NCBI GenBank assembly: GCA_002914805.1
Contig: JXTB01000006.1
Coordinates: 854,267-918,266 of the forward strand
Reading direction: 5' to 3'
Length of the DNA stretch: 64,000 nt
Source: Parasponia andersonii
Taxonomy: Eukaryota > Streptophyta > Magnoliopsida > Rosales > Cannabaceae
Positions 13,588 through 26,510 of the stretch are shown here, one piece after another. The notes under the pieces are model-generated. The model saw only the letters and a list, made by a program, of their open reading frames with translations, did not search any database and had not been told where the DNA came from. The number at the start of each line of letters is the position of its first letter. The stretch's first letter is position 1. Made by a program: the position numbers and the translations under genes.

Positions 13588-13860
13588 CATAAAAATATCT
13601 TAAAACTTAGGGCTTGTTTAGATACACTTTTATTTTGTGGTTTTTTTTATTGAAATGAAAATAGTGGTTAGAACTTTATAATGACATAAAAATATCTTAA
13701 AATTTAGGGCTTGTTTGGATACACTTTTGTTTTATATATATATATATATATTTTTGAAATAAAAATAATGGTTGGAACTTCTTGAGAAGATCTTTACTTT
13801 CTATTTTATTTAAAACAAAAAACAAAAATATAAAACAAAAGTGTATCCAAACAAACCCTT
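13588..13860. mobile_element. MITE with long TIRs and a duplicated left end
   Basis: 13706-13736 (agggcttgtttggatacac, then ttttgtttta) is inverted at 13829-13860 (taaaacaaaagtgtatcc, then aaacaaaccctt), giving a MITE of about 155 bp with TIRs near 30 bp. The left end and its flank are also present just upstream at 13588-13680 as a diverged direct copy (gacataaaaatatctta, then gggcttgtttagatacac). No coding capacity is present. Confidence 0.75.
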
Positions 13861-14099
13861 AGGTTTTCTATAAAAACTAACCTCATCTTTCACTTTTACA
13901 AATTAATACCTGAGATTTTAAATCTCTACAAATTTCTACCCTACCTTAACAAATTAAGTGATTTGAACAATAAAAAGACCATATTATCCCTTATTAGTAA
14001 TTAATAATATTATTTTTAGTTAATTAGTTTTTTAGATTTTATTTAAAACAAAAACCAAAACAGAAATATTTTTTTTAAAGAAATTAGAAATTAAAGCCC

Positions 14100-14900
14100 A
14101 GATGCTCTTCTCCTTTGCACTTCCTTCGTTCCTCTCCTCAAGCGACGGTTATCCTCTGCTGACCTTATTCTATTTTGGTAATTTATTATTCTTATATTAT
14201 AATTGAAACACATAGACTAAATCTTAATTAAAATATTACAATTTACAAGTGTACATGATGCATAACAATTGCCCCTAGTTCTTAATGTCACTTTGTATAG
14301 CAGGAACTTTTATTATTTTCTTCGAACTATTCAAGTTGCTTTTTTCTGATACAGTGCAATCTCCAAGGAATTGCTTCATTCTACAATAATCGCAACTTTT
14401 ATACTTGTCCTATGTGAAGGATGGTGTTGAACTACCATTCCTTTGACCCTTGTATTGTGAACAGATGATGAGAATGAGGTAGGAGGTTGATGAAGTCTTG
14501 AGCAATATAAGGGAGGTTAAAGTCGAATGGAAGTTGCCGAGCTTATTGTAGTTTATCAACGAGAATTCTTGCCGTTTGTCAACAAAACTCTGATAACCAA
14601 TAGATTAAGAAATCATTGAATAATGAATACATGGGTTGATGGAGATATTTTTGAATACTTAGATCTACTATTTCACTGGAAGTATTCTTCGACTGCTCTG
14701 TTCTTGCCGAAATTCTGGTATTCTATGACAAATGGCAAAGAAGGAGAAGAGCACTAATTCAAAGCCTTTAAAGGAAAATAACATTAAGACAAAAGAGACC
14801 CTGAAAAAAAAAAAAGGAAAAAAAATTGAAAAAAAAATTAAGTAGGAAAATTGTCTGCGTGGCAGCTTTATAAATACAAATACTAGCTTTGGCTTTTGGT
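14100..14900 (-). mobile_element. Possible Ty1/copia remnant (PBS-like site and gag zinc-knuckle-like stretch)
   Basis: On the minus strand, TTGGTTATCAGAG near 14600 resembles the plant copia primer-binding site TGGTATCAGAG. Downstream, near 14330-14400, is a frame reading roughly CDYC-RMKQFLGDC, like a decayed gag zinc knuckle. LTRs and pol are not recognisable. Only a relic is suggested. Confidence 0.3.
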
Positions 14901-15699
14901 CATGGCTTTGTTAAAAATTATTGAATAATATGATTTTTGAGCTTTCATCAAAAGGGAATTATCAATTTTGACTCTATCTCATGTGGTGAAAAAATGGATA
15001 ATTTATAAACTATTTACAAAACTAAGACTTTTACTATCATATTATTTAATGAAAATTTCGAAGTTCTAAAATTACCTTTAATTCGACCTCAACCGAAAAA
15101 GTCAAAAGTAAAAGAGACAGCACCGAAAAAGTGACCGACTATGTTCAATTGGAGTAAAAAATATTCAACAATGGTCAAATACCTTTTCTCAGTTGAAATT
15201 TTCTAGCCACTGGTCGAAAATCAATATGGACAATAGAGAGAGGAGGCAAAACAAGTTCGACTGCGGTAAAAATTTTTAGATCCTAGTCGAGCAAAAGTCC
15301 CGCCAAGGTCGGGATCAGGAAGAGTGGTAGTAGCAGAAATAGTTTAAAGTTTATTGGAGAAAAATGTATTTTAGTTTTTATTCAGGAATAAAATATCTAA
15401 ATAATTTTATATGTGTAGCATGACAATGAGATTAGTTTTAAAAATTTTTATGACTGAGTCATTTTTTTCATCACAAGAGTTTAGTAGACCTCCTTGATGT
15501 AAATTCTCTTTGACTCACAAATTGTTCAAAAGAAACTTTTAGCTTTTTAAAAGGCTAAATCAAACAAAACAAAAAAAAAATGCTAAACCAAACAACCAAA
15601 CTAGCGCTTGTTAAAAATTCTATCGATTTGGTGAGGATTGAAATTTATTGTTCCAAAAGACTATCTCATTTGCTGTCTCATTACCCTATATTGACAAAT

Positions 15700-16800
15700 C
15701 AGTAAAAATATAAGATTATGTTTGGTGTGCCGTATTGTATGGTATTATATTATGATATATTGTATTGTATTATTCTATTACAATACTATGTTTGGTTTTG
15801 CATTTGTATTAGTATATTATATTAAAAATTTAATTTTGAAAATACAATTTTAAAAAAAAATTATTTAGAAAAATTCTATTTTCAAAAAATATTTAGGAAA
15901 ATACCACTTGTAAATTTTCTATTTTTAAAAAAATTATTTATGATAAAACTACTTTTTAGACATAAATTTAGAAAAATACTATTTTTGAAAATTTATTTAG
16001 AAAAATACCACTTTTGAAATGAATTTCAAAAAATGATGAAAGAAAGATTAAAAACAAAAAAAAATGAATAATATACAATATTATATTAAAGTTAAAATTA
16101 TATAATATACTATAATGCAGATATTTTATTTTATATTAGATAATNAATTTCGCGTGATTTTCCGGTATTATTTTCAGCCATACTCATCGAAATATGATCG
16201 AAAATTTAGACCAGGTAATCGAAAATGCATCGAAAAAATGTCGGAATGAAGTGAAAAATTTCTAAATCGTCTTCTACTACAAATGCCCTAAATTAAAAAA
16301 TAAAAACCCTCAAATTAGATTTTGCTTACCTTCTTTTGGGGACTCATTTTTCTCAAGATAGATTTACGATCTTTGGCACGACGAGATTTCGTCTTCCTCG
16401 GTTAACGACGCGATGATTCTTGGCTCTTCAGAGAAGGAGACGAAAGAGAGAGTTGGAGAGAGAGAAAGAGAAATGAGGAGTTTAAGGGGCGAAGAGGCAT
16501 ATTTTCTCTTAGGTATTAGTAAGGGTATTTTCGTCCGTAAGCATATTTTTCAAATGTTTTTTAAATTGTGCATATGGGCCAAAATAAGGGTATTACGGAG
16601 CATATTTAACCGTTAAAAATTCAATATAAAAACAGTACAAACGTGATCTAAAATCTAAAAGTCTTATTCAAGGGTTACTCTTTTTTTTTTTTTTTTTTGG
16701 GGGGTTTTAAATTTGAGGAGTTCTGTGAGAAATTTAATGGGATTTTAAGTGTTTAGATTTAGGATATTTTTAATAGAATTATTTTTTTTTAAGTGGGCGT
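15700..16800. other. Intergenic/upstream region of the WD40 gene
   Basis: 15810-16020 repeats an aaaaatacca(c)tttt(g)aaaa motif related to the blocks near 60.0 and 63.8 kb. A single N is at 16145. 16150-16620 is less AT-biased but has no convincing coding sequence. A T tract and a G run (16681-16705) lie about 100 bp before the WD40 start codon. No promoter element can be assigned confidently. Confidence 0.4.
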
Positions 16801-16806
16801 CAAGCA

Positions 16807-19800
16807 ATGGAGGAGGAAGAAGAAGAAGCAGCAGCACTAGTAGTTGAAAGCCGTGTCGAACCGCCACCGGTTGCCGGACAATCGGGTGGTCGCAAGCGCG
16901 GGGGGAAGACGAGTACCATGGCCGTTGGTAGTATGGCAAAGGGAAGAGCAGGTCAAAAAGCGACATCAAAGAGAAAGGCGGAGGCGGAGGAGGCTGTGGC
17001 TGGGGAAGAGAAGTTGGAAGATTGCGATGGCGGTGGTCCTAGGGTGGTGAGGGTTTCCAAGTTTGATTATTCAGTGGAGAATCACTTAAATGCCATGGAC
17101 AGAATCTCCGAGCTCTGTGGAGAGGCGGTGGAGGAAGGCGGACTCGACGAGAGCGAAATTCGGCGATTCTCTTCCTCACTCACTTTTCTAAGGCAAGTAT
17201 GTCACTGCACTGCACTATTGGGGTTTTTTCTTTTCTTTTCGGTTGATTTTGAATTTGAAACTATTAAGCATAAGAATTCAAACGTTTTGTAGAGATTGGA
17301 GGGTTTTCAATTACCAACCAAGAGACGTAAAATTCGCTAGTGAGGCGAAGAAAGAGTTTGCGGGTGCAACCAACTTGCCTCAGTTTTCTTCAGCAGCGGT
17401 CCCTCAGGTTCTTATTATACAATAAAATGCATATGTTCTTGCTAAGCAAAATGTCGTTATCAATCAGAAGATTTTTTTAATATTAATTACTGTGTTCTTC
17501 ATTGTTGCAGGAGGAGAGACTAAATGGGGATGCTACGTCTATGGAACCGAGGTAGTTCAATTCAAAATTCAGTTTCTGGGTTCAGATTTTTGCGCCTTTA
17601 GTTAGTTTTCTGAAACCAAATTGAGCTTTCATTTCTGGGTTCAAATGTATCTCATCTGAGCTTCTTGGTGCAGGGACTTTGTAATGTATGTTGGAGGGTC
17701 TGTTTGGGGATTGGATTGGTGTCCAAGAGTCCACGAAAGTCCTGTCTCTACTATTAAACGTGAGGTACTTATGTTTTTCCTTTCCTTTTATGGAATTATA
17801 TCAAAGATGTATTTGCTGTGCTTATTAAAGTAAACGTTTTATCTGTTGTGCGTGAATATATATAATTGGAGGAAGCAATTTCATGACAATTGTTGGGATT
17901 TTCATCACTGTATGTCAACAATTTGTGTTTATGTTTGTGTACCACTTGTTACTTATGTATTTACATAAAACTGGAGTAGTAGTTTCATGACAATTAATTG
18001 AGGGTTTTTACGTGAAGTCTTGATCTCTTACTGCCTTCTTCTCATATTGACTTTTCAGTTTATTGCTATTGCTGCTCATCCTCCTGGATCTTCTTATCAC
18101 AAGATAGGTGCCGCACTTTCTGGCAAAGGACTTGTTCAGATATGGTCTCTTTTTAATGTTAGTGGGAATGAGGGAGAGATTCCTCCTCTAGAAAAGCCCC
18201 AACGTGGGTGTAAAAAAAGTGCAGTCACCGAGGAAAAACCAAGTCAAGTAAAGAGGCCTAGAGGAAGACCTAGGAAGAAGCCATTAATAGAACATACAGC
18301 TAAGTTGGATGGCAAAGACCAATATGTTGAACCCCTTGGTATCCAAGTTCCAGAGGATTCACCCGACTTGCTTTGTATTGAAGGTGTTCCCGGGTGCACA
18401 CAACAAATTTCGGTACCAGAAAACCATGGTGAGAAACAAAGCCGTAACAAGGTAGCATCTACATGTGATTTGACACTTGAAAATACTGTTCAGAGAACTG
18501 TGAAAAATAAAGCAGGTGAAGGGAATGACAGCAATGAGCATAATAAATCCTTTATTTCAAGTCAGCAAATACTAGAGAATTCTGGAGAGGATCCTGGAAG
18601 AAGTAATAATGTTTCAAATGATGGTTTGTTGGAAATTAGCTCGACTAGTGGTTTGATTCCAAATGATGTCACTTTGCCGAGAGTTGTGTTATGCCTAGCC
18701 CATAATGGAAGGGTTGCATGGGATATGAAATGGCGACCTTGTAATCCATATGATTCCAAATGCAAACATCGAATGGGTTTTCTTGCTGTCTTATTAGGAA
18801 ATGGATCTTTAGAAGTGTAAGGCCTCGACTCCAAATGTCTTAATTTTATGCATCTTCATTGTCTTTCTTCGTCATCTTGCCTATAAGTTTTGAATCTCTT
18901 TACTATGACTTTACAGTTGCTGTGTTAAGGGAATACTAATGATGTTGCAAGTGTTGGAAATTGTGCATTGTCTTTATTTCTTGCCCATGGCCAACAAATA
19001 TGATAAATAAGGGTGCTTCTATGTGCAACCAACATTGGGTTGCATTTTATTGGTGTCTCATTTAATACTTGTTCATTGTTATTTACCTTCTTCACCTGGA
19101 AATTGTATTTAGGCAATTCTAGTTGAAATCTGGTTTGTAATAGTATCTTGTGTTTGGCAGATAGTTATGGTTGTGGGTAAAATGTTGCTATGTACATATG
19201 TGTTGAGAATAATTACTTGGATATAAAAGGGTTTTTTTTTTTATTTTTTTTATTTATTGTATGTGAAGTTAGAGATCATATAAGTGGTTGTCTTCTTCTC
19301 AAGGTAGTATGAAGATATAGGTGAGGAATTATTCTGGTTAATAGAAGATGGTCCTGATTCCTTAAGTTCTTTGAATTCTTTCTCCTCATTTATGCACCTA
19401 TATATTTTTAGAATTGTCCTCCCAAGGTATTATTACAATTATGAGAACAAAAACATCAAAAGTATATTGTGTTTCCTGTTTCGTAGACACATTAGTAGCC
19501 AATGATGTTAAATGTTAACTTATGTTTGTGCCTTCAAAGAAAAGAAAACTAAAGGTATGATTTATGGGATTGGTATACTTTAGTATCTGTTGTGATTTGG
19601 ACTCTCTGGCTGTTAGCAATTTTCTTGTGGTGTAATTTTAGATCAATAATGGTTATTAAAAAAAATAAATAAATAGAAAGAGACCAATAACAATAGGATC
19701 GTGGATGTTATTTCAAGATGTACAAGACACAATTGAATTTGCACGATCTTTGATAGTTCTTATGTCCTGACTAAATATAGGTGGGAGGTTCCTCACCCTA

Positions 19801-22000
19801 ATACCATTAAAGTACTCTATTCTTCTTTGAACGGGGAGGGCACTGATCCTCGCTTTGTCAAATTGGAGCCTGTATTCAGATGCTCGATGTTGAAGTCTGG
19901 TGGCACACAAAGGTACTCAGATTTTTTTTCCTAGCAGTTTCTATGTGTAGTTATGAATCCTACTGTGTGTTTCAAATGGGAAAAAATAATAATAATAAAA
20001 TTACCATCGTAAGATTAGGATTTAGCATGTGGACATGCATCCTGAATAATGTAACATGGCCTTTTCTTTGGTTGGTGGCGATATGGTTTCTAAACCTAAA
20101 CTGATAGACAAAGATAGCCTTGGAACCTTAAGTAGAAAAGCAGGGCATTGATGGGTGAATTGCTTTGGCAATTTCTTTTGGAGCAAAATTCTCTTTGATG
20201 TTACGTTATAAAAAGCAAATATGGCCTCCAAACTAACAAGTGGGACACAAATGTGGTTGTTAGAGGTCCTTCAATAAGTCCTTGAAAGTCTATTTCCCAA
20301 ATTCTCGCTAAGTTTCTCTGTGTTTCTAAGTTGGAGGTGTGGAATAGAGTTAGACTTAGGTTTTGGGAAGATCATTCTCCTTTTAATATCTCTTTCCCTA
20401 GGCTCTTATCATTTTTCTCTGTGTCACACAATGTTTCCATTTCTTCTTTGATTTACTCTTCTGAGTCTCGTTCCCCTATGAATTGGATCTCACTAACAAG
20501 TGAAAATTTTGCTTGATTACTTTTTCACAATATGGTTAATACCTTAGATGGGTTGCAGAAGAAATTCCATTTTCTGGCTTTATCTCCTGATTGTTGTATC
20601 CTCTGTAAAAGGGTTGCTAAGGGCATAGATCTTTCGTCCATGCATTGTCATGTGGCTTTGACTTTGGCTTTGATAAAATATAGCAGTTCGGATCTCTTGG
20701 GTATTTGCCATTCTCCTCCTGTTTTCCTTGTTAGTGGAGAAGTTTCCTGCTTTTAGGGTTTGAAGCATAGTAGGGTTTTGCATGAGTCCTCGGTTTTGGC
20801 CCTTTATTGGGTCCTTTGGTTAGAGGAAACACCCCGCCACCCCCCCCCCTTTTTTTTTTTTAAGACAAGGCTCAGCATATAGCTCTTTGTTTCTTCGTTG
20901 ATTCTTGATTCAAACAAATGAGTAGAATATAATCAATGTAAATGATTTTGTGGGCTGAATTCCTGTAGCTTTATTATCTTGTGGAATATCGATACTGCTG
21001 TTCAATACAGTTGCCTGTCTTTTGTTGACTTCTATGTGGTTCACTTGATTTTACTTGATTTGAATCTAAAAGCCATTTTTATGTTGTACAGCATTCCTCT
21101 TACAGTGGAATGGTCAACTTTACCCCCTCATCAATTCTTACTTGCTGGTTGCCACGACGGGACGGTAATCATTCTATTGCCTTATTTGTCATTTTTTTTA
21201 ACATCTTGGTTGCTGTAAGGAAGTAATTGTTATGCTTTTTATAGTTGGATCACGGCGTTATATTACTTCATCAGGCTTTCTGAAAGCTTTTCTTGTTGCA
21301 AAAAAAAAAAAAAGAAAAAAAGCTTTTCTTTGAATAGTCAATCTTTGAATAGTCAAAGTTTCATATATTTTAGGCTTAATGGGGTTTATTACAAAATTCT
21401 GTCAATTGTATTCCCCTTAGTTTTTTTCACCCTTCTCATTCAGCATCCTGTTGGAGTGTCCTGCTACTTTGCTATTGTTTCTGTCAATTGGAGTGTCAAT
21501 TGTATTCCCCTTAGTTTTTTTCACCCTTCTCATTCAGCATCCTGTTGGAGTGTCCTGCTACTTTGCTATTGTTTCTGTCAATTGCACTGTCAATTGTATT
21601 CCCCTTAGTTTTTTTCACCCTTCTCATTCAGCATCCTGTTGGAGTGTCCTGCTACTTTGCTATTGTTTCTGTCAATTGGAGTGTCAATTGTATTCCCCTT
21701 AGTTTTTTTCACCCTTCTCATTCAGCATCCTGTTGGAGTGTCCTGCCACTTTGTTATTGTTTCTGTTTATGGTTATAGAACTAATGGAATTTACGACACA
21801 TACAGGTTGCTTTATGGAAATTCTCAGAGAATATATCCTCTAAAGGTAAGGCTAATACGTCTGCTACTATTTTTTACCTGCTTTATTCAAGTCTTGGAAT
21901 TGTGATTTTCCTTCCGTGGTTTTGCAGACACGAGGCCTTTGCTTTGTTTCAGTGTAGGTACAGTTCCAATTAGAGCAGTTGCCTGGGCCCCAGTTGAAAG
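16807..22000 (+). CDS. WD40/AT-hook protein, At1g19485-like (TFIIIC-subunit-like), 3' end missing
   Basis: Nine exons join in frame: 16807-17192, 17293-17407, 17511-17551, 17674-17764, 18059-18816, 19781-19912, 21092-21164, 21806-21845 and 21928-22000. They encode 569 residues. The start ATG opens an acidic, then lysine-rich N-terminus. Propeller-like segments follow (VGGSVWGLDWCP, AALSGKGLVQIWSL, FLLAGCHDGT joined to VALWK, and PIRAVAWAPVE). A PRGRPRKK AT-hook lies near residues 275-285. This matches my memory of the plant transducin/WD40 protein At1g19485, related to the TFIIIC beta-propeller subunits, so a nuclear DNA-binding role is inferred. Intron 1 appears to use a GC donor. Family members continue with more WD repeats after WAP.E, but the next exon is absent: a copia LTR starts 38 bp on. 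The locus is truncated, rearranged or misassembled here. Confidence 0.8.
21401..21768 (+). repeat. 94-bp tandem repeat, about 3.9 copies, in an intron
   Basis: Units begin at 21401, 21495, 21589 and 21683 with gtcaattgtattcccctt and are almost identical. Differences are few (gcactg for ggagtg, and ccactttgtt for ctactttgct). The array lies in the intron between WD40 exons 7 and 8. Reading frames crossing it are a by-product of the repetition. Confidence 0.95.
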
Positions 22001-22038
22001 GTTACTCATTTTAGAAACTTTAGTTAGTTTAATATATT

Positions 22039-22278
22039 TGTGAAATAAATATAAGTTTAGAATTATATATTTTTACAATGAAGCGTACAATCTATATATA
22101 TATGACAGAAACAAATCTAGGAATTAAAGGAATTAAATGACCAGCTATACAAGGTCAATGACAGCAATCTAAATCAGAAATTAACTCTAAGAAATTCTAC
22201 CTACCACACATAAAAAGGAAATTAATCAACAACGGCTATTATTTCCATAAATGAGAATAATTAGCCAATATTCTAACA
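22039..22278 (-). repeat. 3' LTR of the copia element
   Basis: This 240-bp copy is aligned with 26526-26755. It carries a 9-bp aggaattaa duplication and two extra bases in an AT tract that the other LTR lacks. The PPT abuts it at 22279. Confidence 0.93.
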
Positions 22279-22285
22279 CTCCCCC

Positions 22286-24041
22286 TCAAGCTGGTGAGTA
22301 AATATCACTTATTCCTAGCTTGCTCACTAAATCTTCAAAAACTGCTATTGTGACTCCTTTAGTAAGAATATCTGCTAATTGTTGATTAATTGTTACATAG
22401 GGGGTAGTGATCTGCCCACTTTTGATTTTCTCTTTGATGAAGTGCTTGTCTACTTCCACATGCTTTGTTCGATCATGTTGGACAGGATTGTGAGCAATAC
22501 TGATTGCGGCTTTATTGTCACAGAATAGTCTCATAGGTGATGTAGGTTCTAGCTTCAGCTCCTTTAACATCATTTTAATCCATAGAACTTCACATATTCC
22601 CTGAGCCATTGCTCTGTATTCTGCTTCTGCACTAGATCTGGCAACTACATTTTGTTTCTTGCTTCTCCATGTAACTAGGTTCCCTCCTATGAAAGTGCAG
22701 TATCCTGATGTTGACCTTCTATCAGTAATGGAACCAGCCCAATCAGCATCTGTATACACTTCTATCTGTAGATGCTTAGACTTCTTAAATAGAAGCCCTT
22801 TTCCTGGTGTAGCCTTGAGATATCTTAGAATCTTTTGAACTGCCTCCATATGGCACTCCATAGGAGAGTGCATAAATTGACTGACCACTCCAACAGCATA
22901 TGCAATATCAGGTCTAGTATGAGAAAGGTAGATTAACTTTCCTACTAGTCTTTGATATCTTCCTTTGTCAATTGGACTGTCTCCATTGCTAAGACCCAAT
23001 TTGTGATTTGGATCTATTGGTGTTGCTGCTGGTCTGCTCCCTAGAGATCCAGTTTCTTTCAGTTGATCAAGAACATACTTCCTTTGAGAAACAAATAAGC
23101 TTTCTTTTGTTCTTGCAACCTCCATTCCAAGAAAATATTGAAGGTTTCCCAGATCTTTTATTTCAAATTCTTTGGCTAGATGAGTCTTCATTTCTCTAAT
23201 CTCTTCAAGATTATCACCTGTAATTATGATATCATCAACGTAGACTATAAGTACAGTGACTTTTTTTTGTGGTGAATGTTTGAAGAATAAAGTATGATCT
23301 CCTTGACTCTGTGTGAAGCCAAATTTCTTTAAGAATTTTGAGAATCTCTCGAACCATGCTCTAGGAGACTGTTTTAAGCCATACAGTGATTTTTTCAATT
23401 TGCAAACTTTTCCACTACTTGAGTTCCCAAATCCAGGAGGCAATTCCATATAGACTTCTTCTTCTAAGTTGCCATGAAGGAAAGCATTTTTCACATCAAA
23501 TTGATGTAGAGGCCAGTCTAAATTTATAGCAAGAGAAAACAAGATCCTTACTGAGTTCATTTTAGCGACGGGAGCAAAGGTCTCCTGGTAATCTAAGCCA
23601 TAAGTTTGAGTGAATCCCTTGGCAACTAGCCTTGCTTTATATCTTTCTATCGTCCCATCCGAGTTGTATTTGATAGTGAATACCCATTTACATCCTACTG
23701 CCTTCTTCCCTCTAGGTAAATCAGCAACTACCCATGTTTCATTTTTTTCTAAGGCTTTCATTTCTTCACGAATTGCTTCTCTCCATTTCTGATCTTGTAG
23801 AGCCTCCTCAATGTTAGAAGGAATGCTTTCTGTAGAGACTTGAGAAGTAAAAGCCTGAAAAGAGGGGTTGAGTCGATGATAGGAAAAAAAATTGGACATC
23901 GGATGTTTGGTAGTACAAGATCTAACACCTTTCCGGATGGCTATAGGAATGTCTAGATCAGTATCAAATAAAGGCATAAAGTCTAGAGTATTGTGTATAG
24001 TACCTGACCTTGGATTTTCTGGTTGCTCAGTTTCTAATACC
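22286..24041 (-). pseudogene. Copia pol, reverse transcriptase and RNase H part
   Basis: A long open frame runs from the assembly gap to a stop inside the polypurine tract. It contains the copia reverse transcriptase core (WVFTIKYNSDGTIERYKARL, FAPVAKMNSVR, DVKNAFLHG, KSLYGLKQSPRAW) and the catalytic YVDDIIITG box. RNase H motifs follow (YTDADWAGSITDRRST, SSAEAEYRAM, DNKAAI) and the usual ADILTKG tail. The visible stretch of about 585 residues has no stop, but it belongs to one polyprotein with the broken parts at 24725-26272. It is therefore part of a defective element. Confidence 0.92.
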
Positions 24042-24724
24042 NNNNNNNNNNNNNNNNNNNNNNNNNNNNNNNNNNNNNNNNNNNNNNNNNNNNNNNNNNN
24101 NNNNNNNNNNNNNNNNNNNNNNNNNNNNNNNNNNNNNNNNNNNNNNNNNNNNNNNNNNNNNNNNNNNNNNNNNNNNNNNNNNNNNNNNNNNNNNNNNNNN
24201 NNNNNNNNNNNNNNNNNNNNNNNNNNNNNNNNNNNNNNNNNNNNNNNNNNNNNNNNNNNNNNNNNNNNNNNNNNNNNNNNNNNNNNNNNNNNNNNNNNNN
24301 NNNNNNNNNNNNNNNNNNNNNNNNNNNNNNNNNNNNNNNNNNNNNNNNNNNNNNNNNNNNNNNNNNNNNNNNNNNNNNNNNNNNNNNNNNNNNNNNNNNN
24401 NNNNNNNNNNNNNNNNNNNNNNNNNNNNNNNNNNNNNNNNNNNNNNNNNNNNNNNNNNNNNNNNNNNNNNNNNNNNNNNNNNNNNNNNNNNNNNNNNNNN
24501 NNNNNNNNNNNNNNNNNNNNNNNNNNNNNNNNNNNNNNNNNNNNNNNNNNNNNNNNNNNNNNNNNNNNNNNNNNNNNNNNNNNNNNNNNNNNNNNNNNNN
24601 NNNNNNNNNNNNNNNNNNNNNNNNNNNNNNNNNNNNNNNNNNNNNNNNNNNNNNNNNNNNNNNNNNNNNNNNNNNNNNNNNNNNNNNNNNNNNNNNNNNN
24701 NNNNNNNNNNNNNNNNNNNNNNNN
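24042..24724. other. Assembly gap (683 N) inside copia pol
   Basis: Unresolved bases hide the end of the integrase (including its catalytic glutamate) and the integrase-RT linker. Any apparent reading frame spanning it is an artefact. Confidence 0.99.
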
Positions 24725-25535
24725 AGGTAGGTTCCTAAAATCTCATTGAAGTACTCCCCCCCATTATCAGATCTAAGAACTTGAATGTTTGTGTGAAATT
24801 GATTTTGAATCATGATGTGAAAAGATCTAAAAATATTATTTACCTCTGATTTTTTTCGGAGTAAATAAATCCAACAAGTGCGGGTACAATAATCAATGAA
24901 GCTAACAAACCATCGGTAACCAAACAAGGATGTGACGCTTGAAGGTCCCCAAACATCGCTATGCACAACAGTAAAAAGAATTACCGAGATTTTATTGCTT
25001 ATTGGAAATGAAACACGATGACTTTTTGAAAGTTCACAAATTTCACATTGAAAAACAGAAAGATCAAGACCAGAGAATAACTCAGGATATAAAACTCTTA
25101 GAGATTTAAAGTTTGGATAACCAGTTCTGAATGGAGAAGCCAAATCATTTTTTCTTTGTCATGAGTTGTAGTATATGCTTGGGCGGTCTTTATTCTGGAG
25201 TCTAGATAATACAATCTATCATTCTCTTCACCACTGCCAATCTTTTTCCCCGATATTAGATCTTGAAACACACAGTAAGTAGGAAAAAAGGTCACTGAAC
25301 AATTCAAGGCTTTTGTGACTCTACTAATAGACAAAAGATTATATGCAACATTCGGGACATGAAGAACTGAGGACAGTGAAATATTATCAGATATAGGGAT
25401 AACACCTTTTCCATGAATAGGAATGAAAGAGCCATCGGCCACCTTAACCTTATCTTTTCCTGAACATGGATCATATGTTAAGAAATCATAGGAATCTCCG
25501 TCATATGATCTGTTGCTCCAGAGTCTATGATCCAA
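24725..25535 (-). pseudogene. Copia pol, pre-integrase and integrase part, frameshifted
   Basis: Two overlapping frames are needed. 25535-25098 carries the post-protease segment (VLHVPNVAYNLLSISR) and the start of the GAG-pre-integrase domain. From about 25143 a different frame continues with FRTGYPNFKSL, the zinc-finger-like CEICELSKSH, and the integrase core HSDVWGP and RSDNGGEYF, before entering the gap. The frame change near 25120-25143, and another near 25490 at the protease junction, break the polyprotein. Confidence 0.88.
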
Positions 25536-26272
25536 GGTTTAGATGTACTACTGAGTAAGGCAGTAGCAGTTTTACCTGATTGAGCAAAATGGTCGGATGA
25601 AATCAAGCTTTCACTAGAGGAATTAGGAATACCCGAGAGTCCAACACTTTCAATCATTTTTTTCAATACTTCTAATTGTCCCTTTGAGAAGATTTTATCA
25701 TCAGTATAGTCCTGGGATGTTTCCTCCGTCTGGTCAGTTACTGCTTGATAGGCTTTCTTATGTTGCGGACGGTTTCCCTTATCTGAATTTTGTGGTCGTC
25801 CGTTCAACTTCCAGCAAGTTTGCCTTGTATGTCGTGGTCTATTACAATAATCACACCACCTGGAGTCAATTTCTCCTTTCATATTTGAATTTCTTTGTTG
25901 ACCAGCAAAAGATGGAGTCAATCCTTCAGCTTTGAGTGCTGAAGCTTCAGGAGCAAAAGCTTTTGCCATAACTGCCTTTCTATCTTCTTNGATCTCCTTA
26001 GCTGTTGAATGATAGAGAAATCGCTTCCTGATGCCTGGCAATATAGAATTAAGCAGCCAAGTCATAATCTGGGAATTCTCAGCTTCCCAAGAGTCATAGG
26101 TAAGATCGATTTCCTTAGGTTCCTTAACAGTCCCCCGAAGGTACCCCATTTTCCCTCTGCTTTTGAAGAACAACTGGACTGTTCGAGACCACTCAAGAAA
26201 ATTTTTTCTATCGAGTTTGTCGGGAGTAATCTGTAGTGTGGGATTATCAAAATGGATTATAGGTTTGGTCAC
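25478..26272 (-). pseudogene. Copia gag with protease start, internally shortened
   Basis: The frame starts at 26272 and shows a gag N-terminus (KLDRKNFLEWSRTVQLFF), a CCHC zinc knuckle (CDYCNRPRHTRQTC near 25840) and the protease active site WIIDSGATDHM near 25500. After KEI.ED (an N lies in this codon at 25990) it jumps to KAVMAKAFAPEASALKAEG. This skips the roughly 100 or more residues normally present in the middle of copia gag, so an internal deletion is likely. Protease is cut off shortly after the active site by a frame change. Confidence 0.88.
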
Positions 26273-26510
26273 TATTTGGGCTGGGGCAGGAGAAGTATTT
26301 TCTGACCTTTTTGGTTGTATGAAGATGAAGAGGAAAACGATGCAAGAGTAATATCTACAAAAGAAGTTTCAGCAACAAAGACTGAACAGAAATTGCCCAA
26401 AAATACTCTGTTTTGAACTCAGAGAATAGGGTAAAACAGAGCACAGCAGCGAAACAATAGAATTCTTGAAAAGAAAGGACCAAGAACGAACTAGAAAAAC
26501 AAAGAACGAA

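Noticed and set aside
21330..21905. Several overlapping plus-strand frames repeating ECPATLLLFLS
   Set aside because: They follow the 94-bp tandem repeat inside an intron; the 94-bp unit is not a multiple of three and no start context or homology is present.
24010..24749. Long frames across 24010-24749 on both strands
   Set aside because: They consist almost entirely of N bases and have no sequence support.
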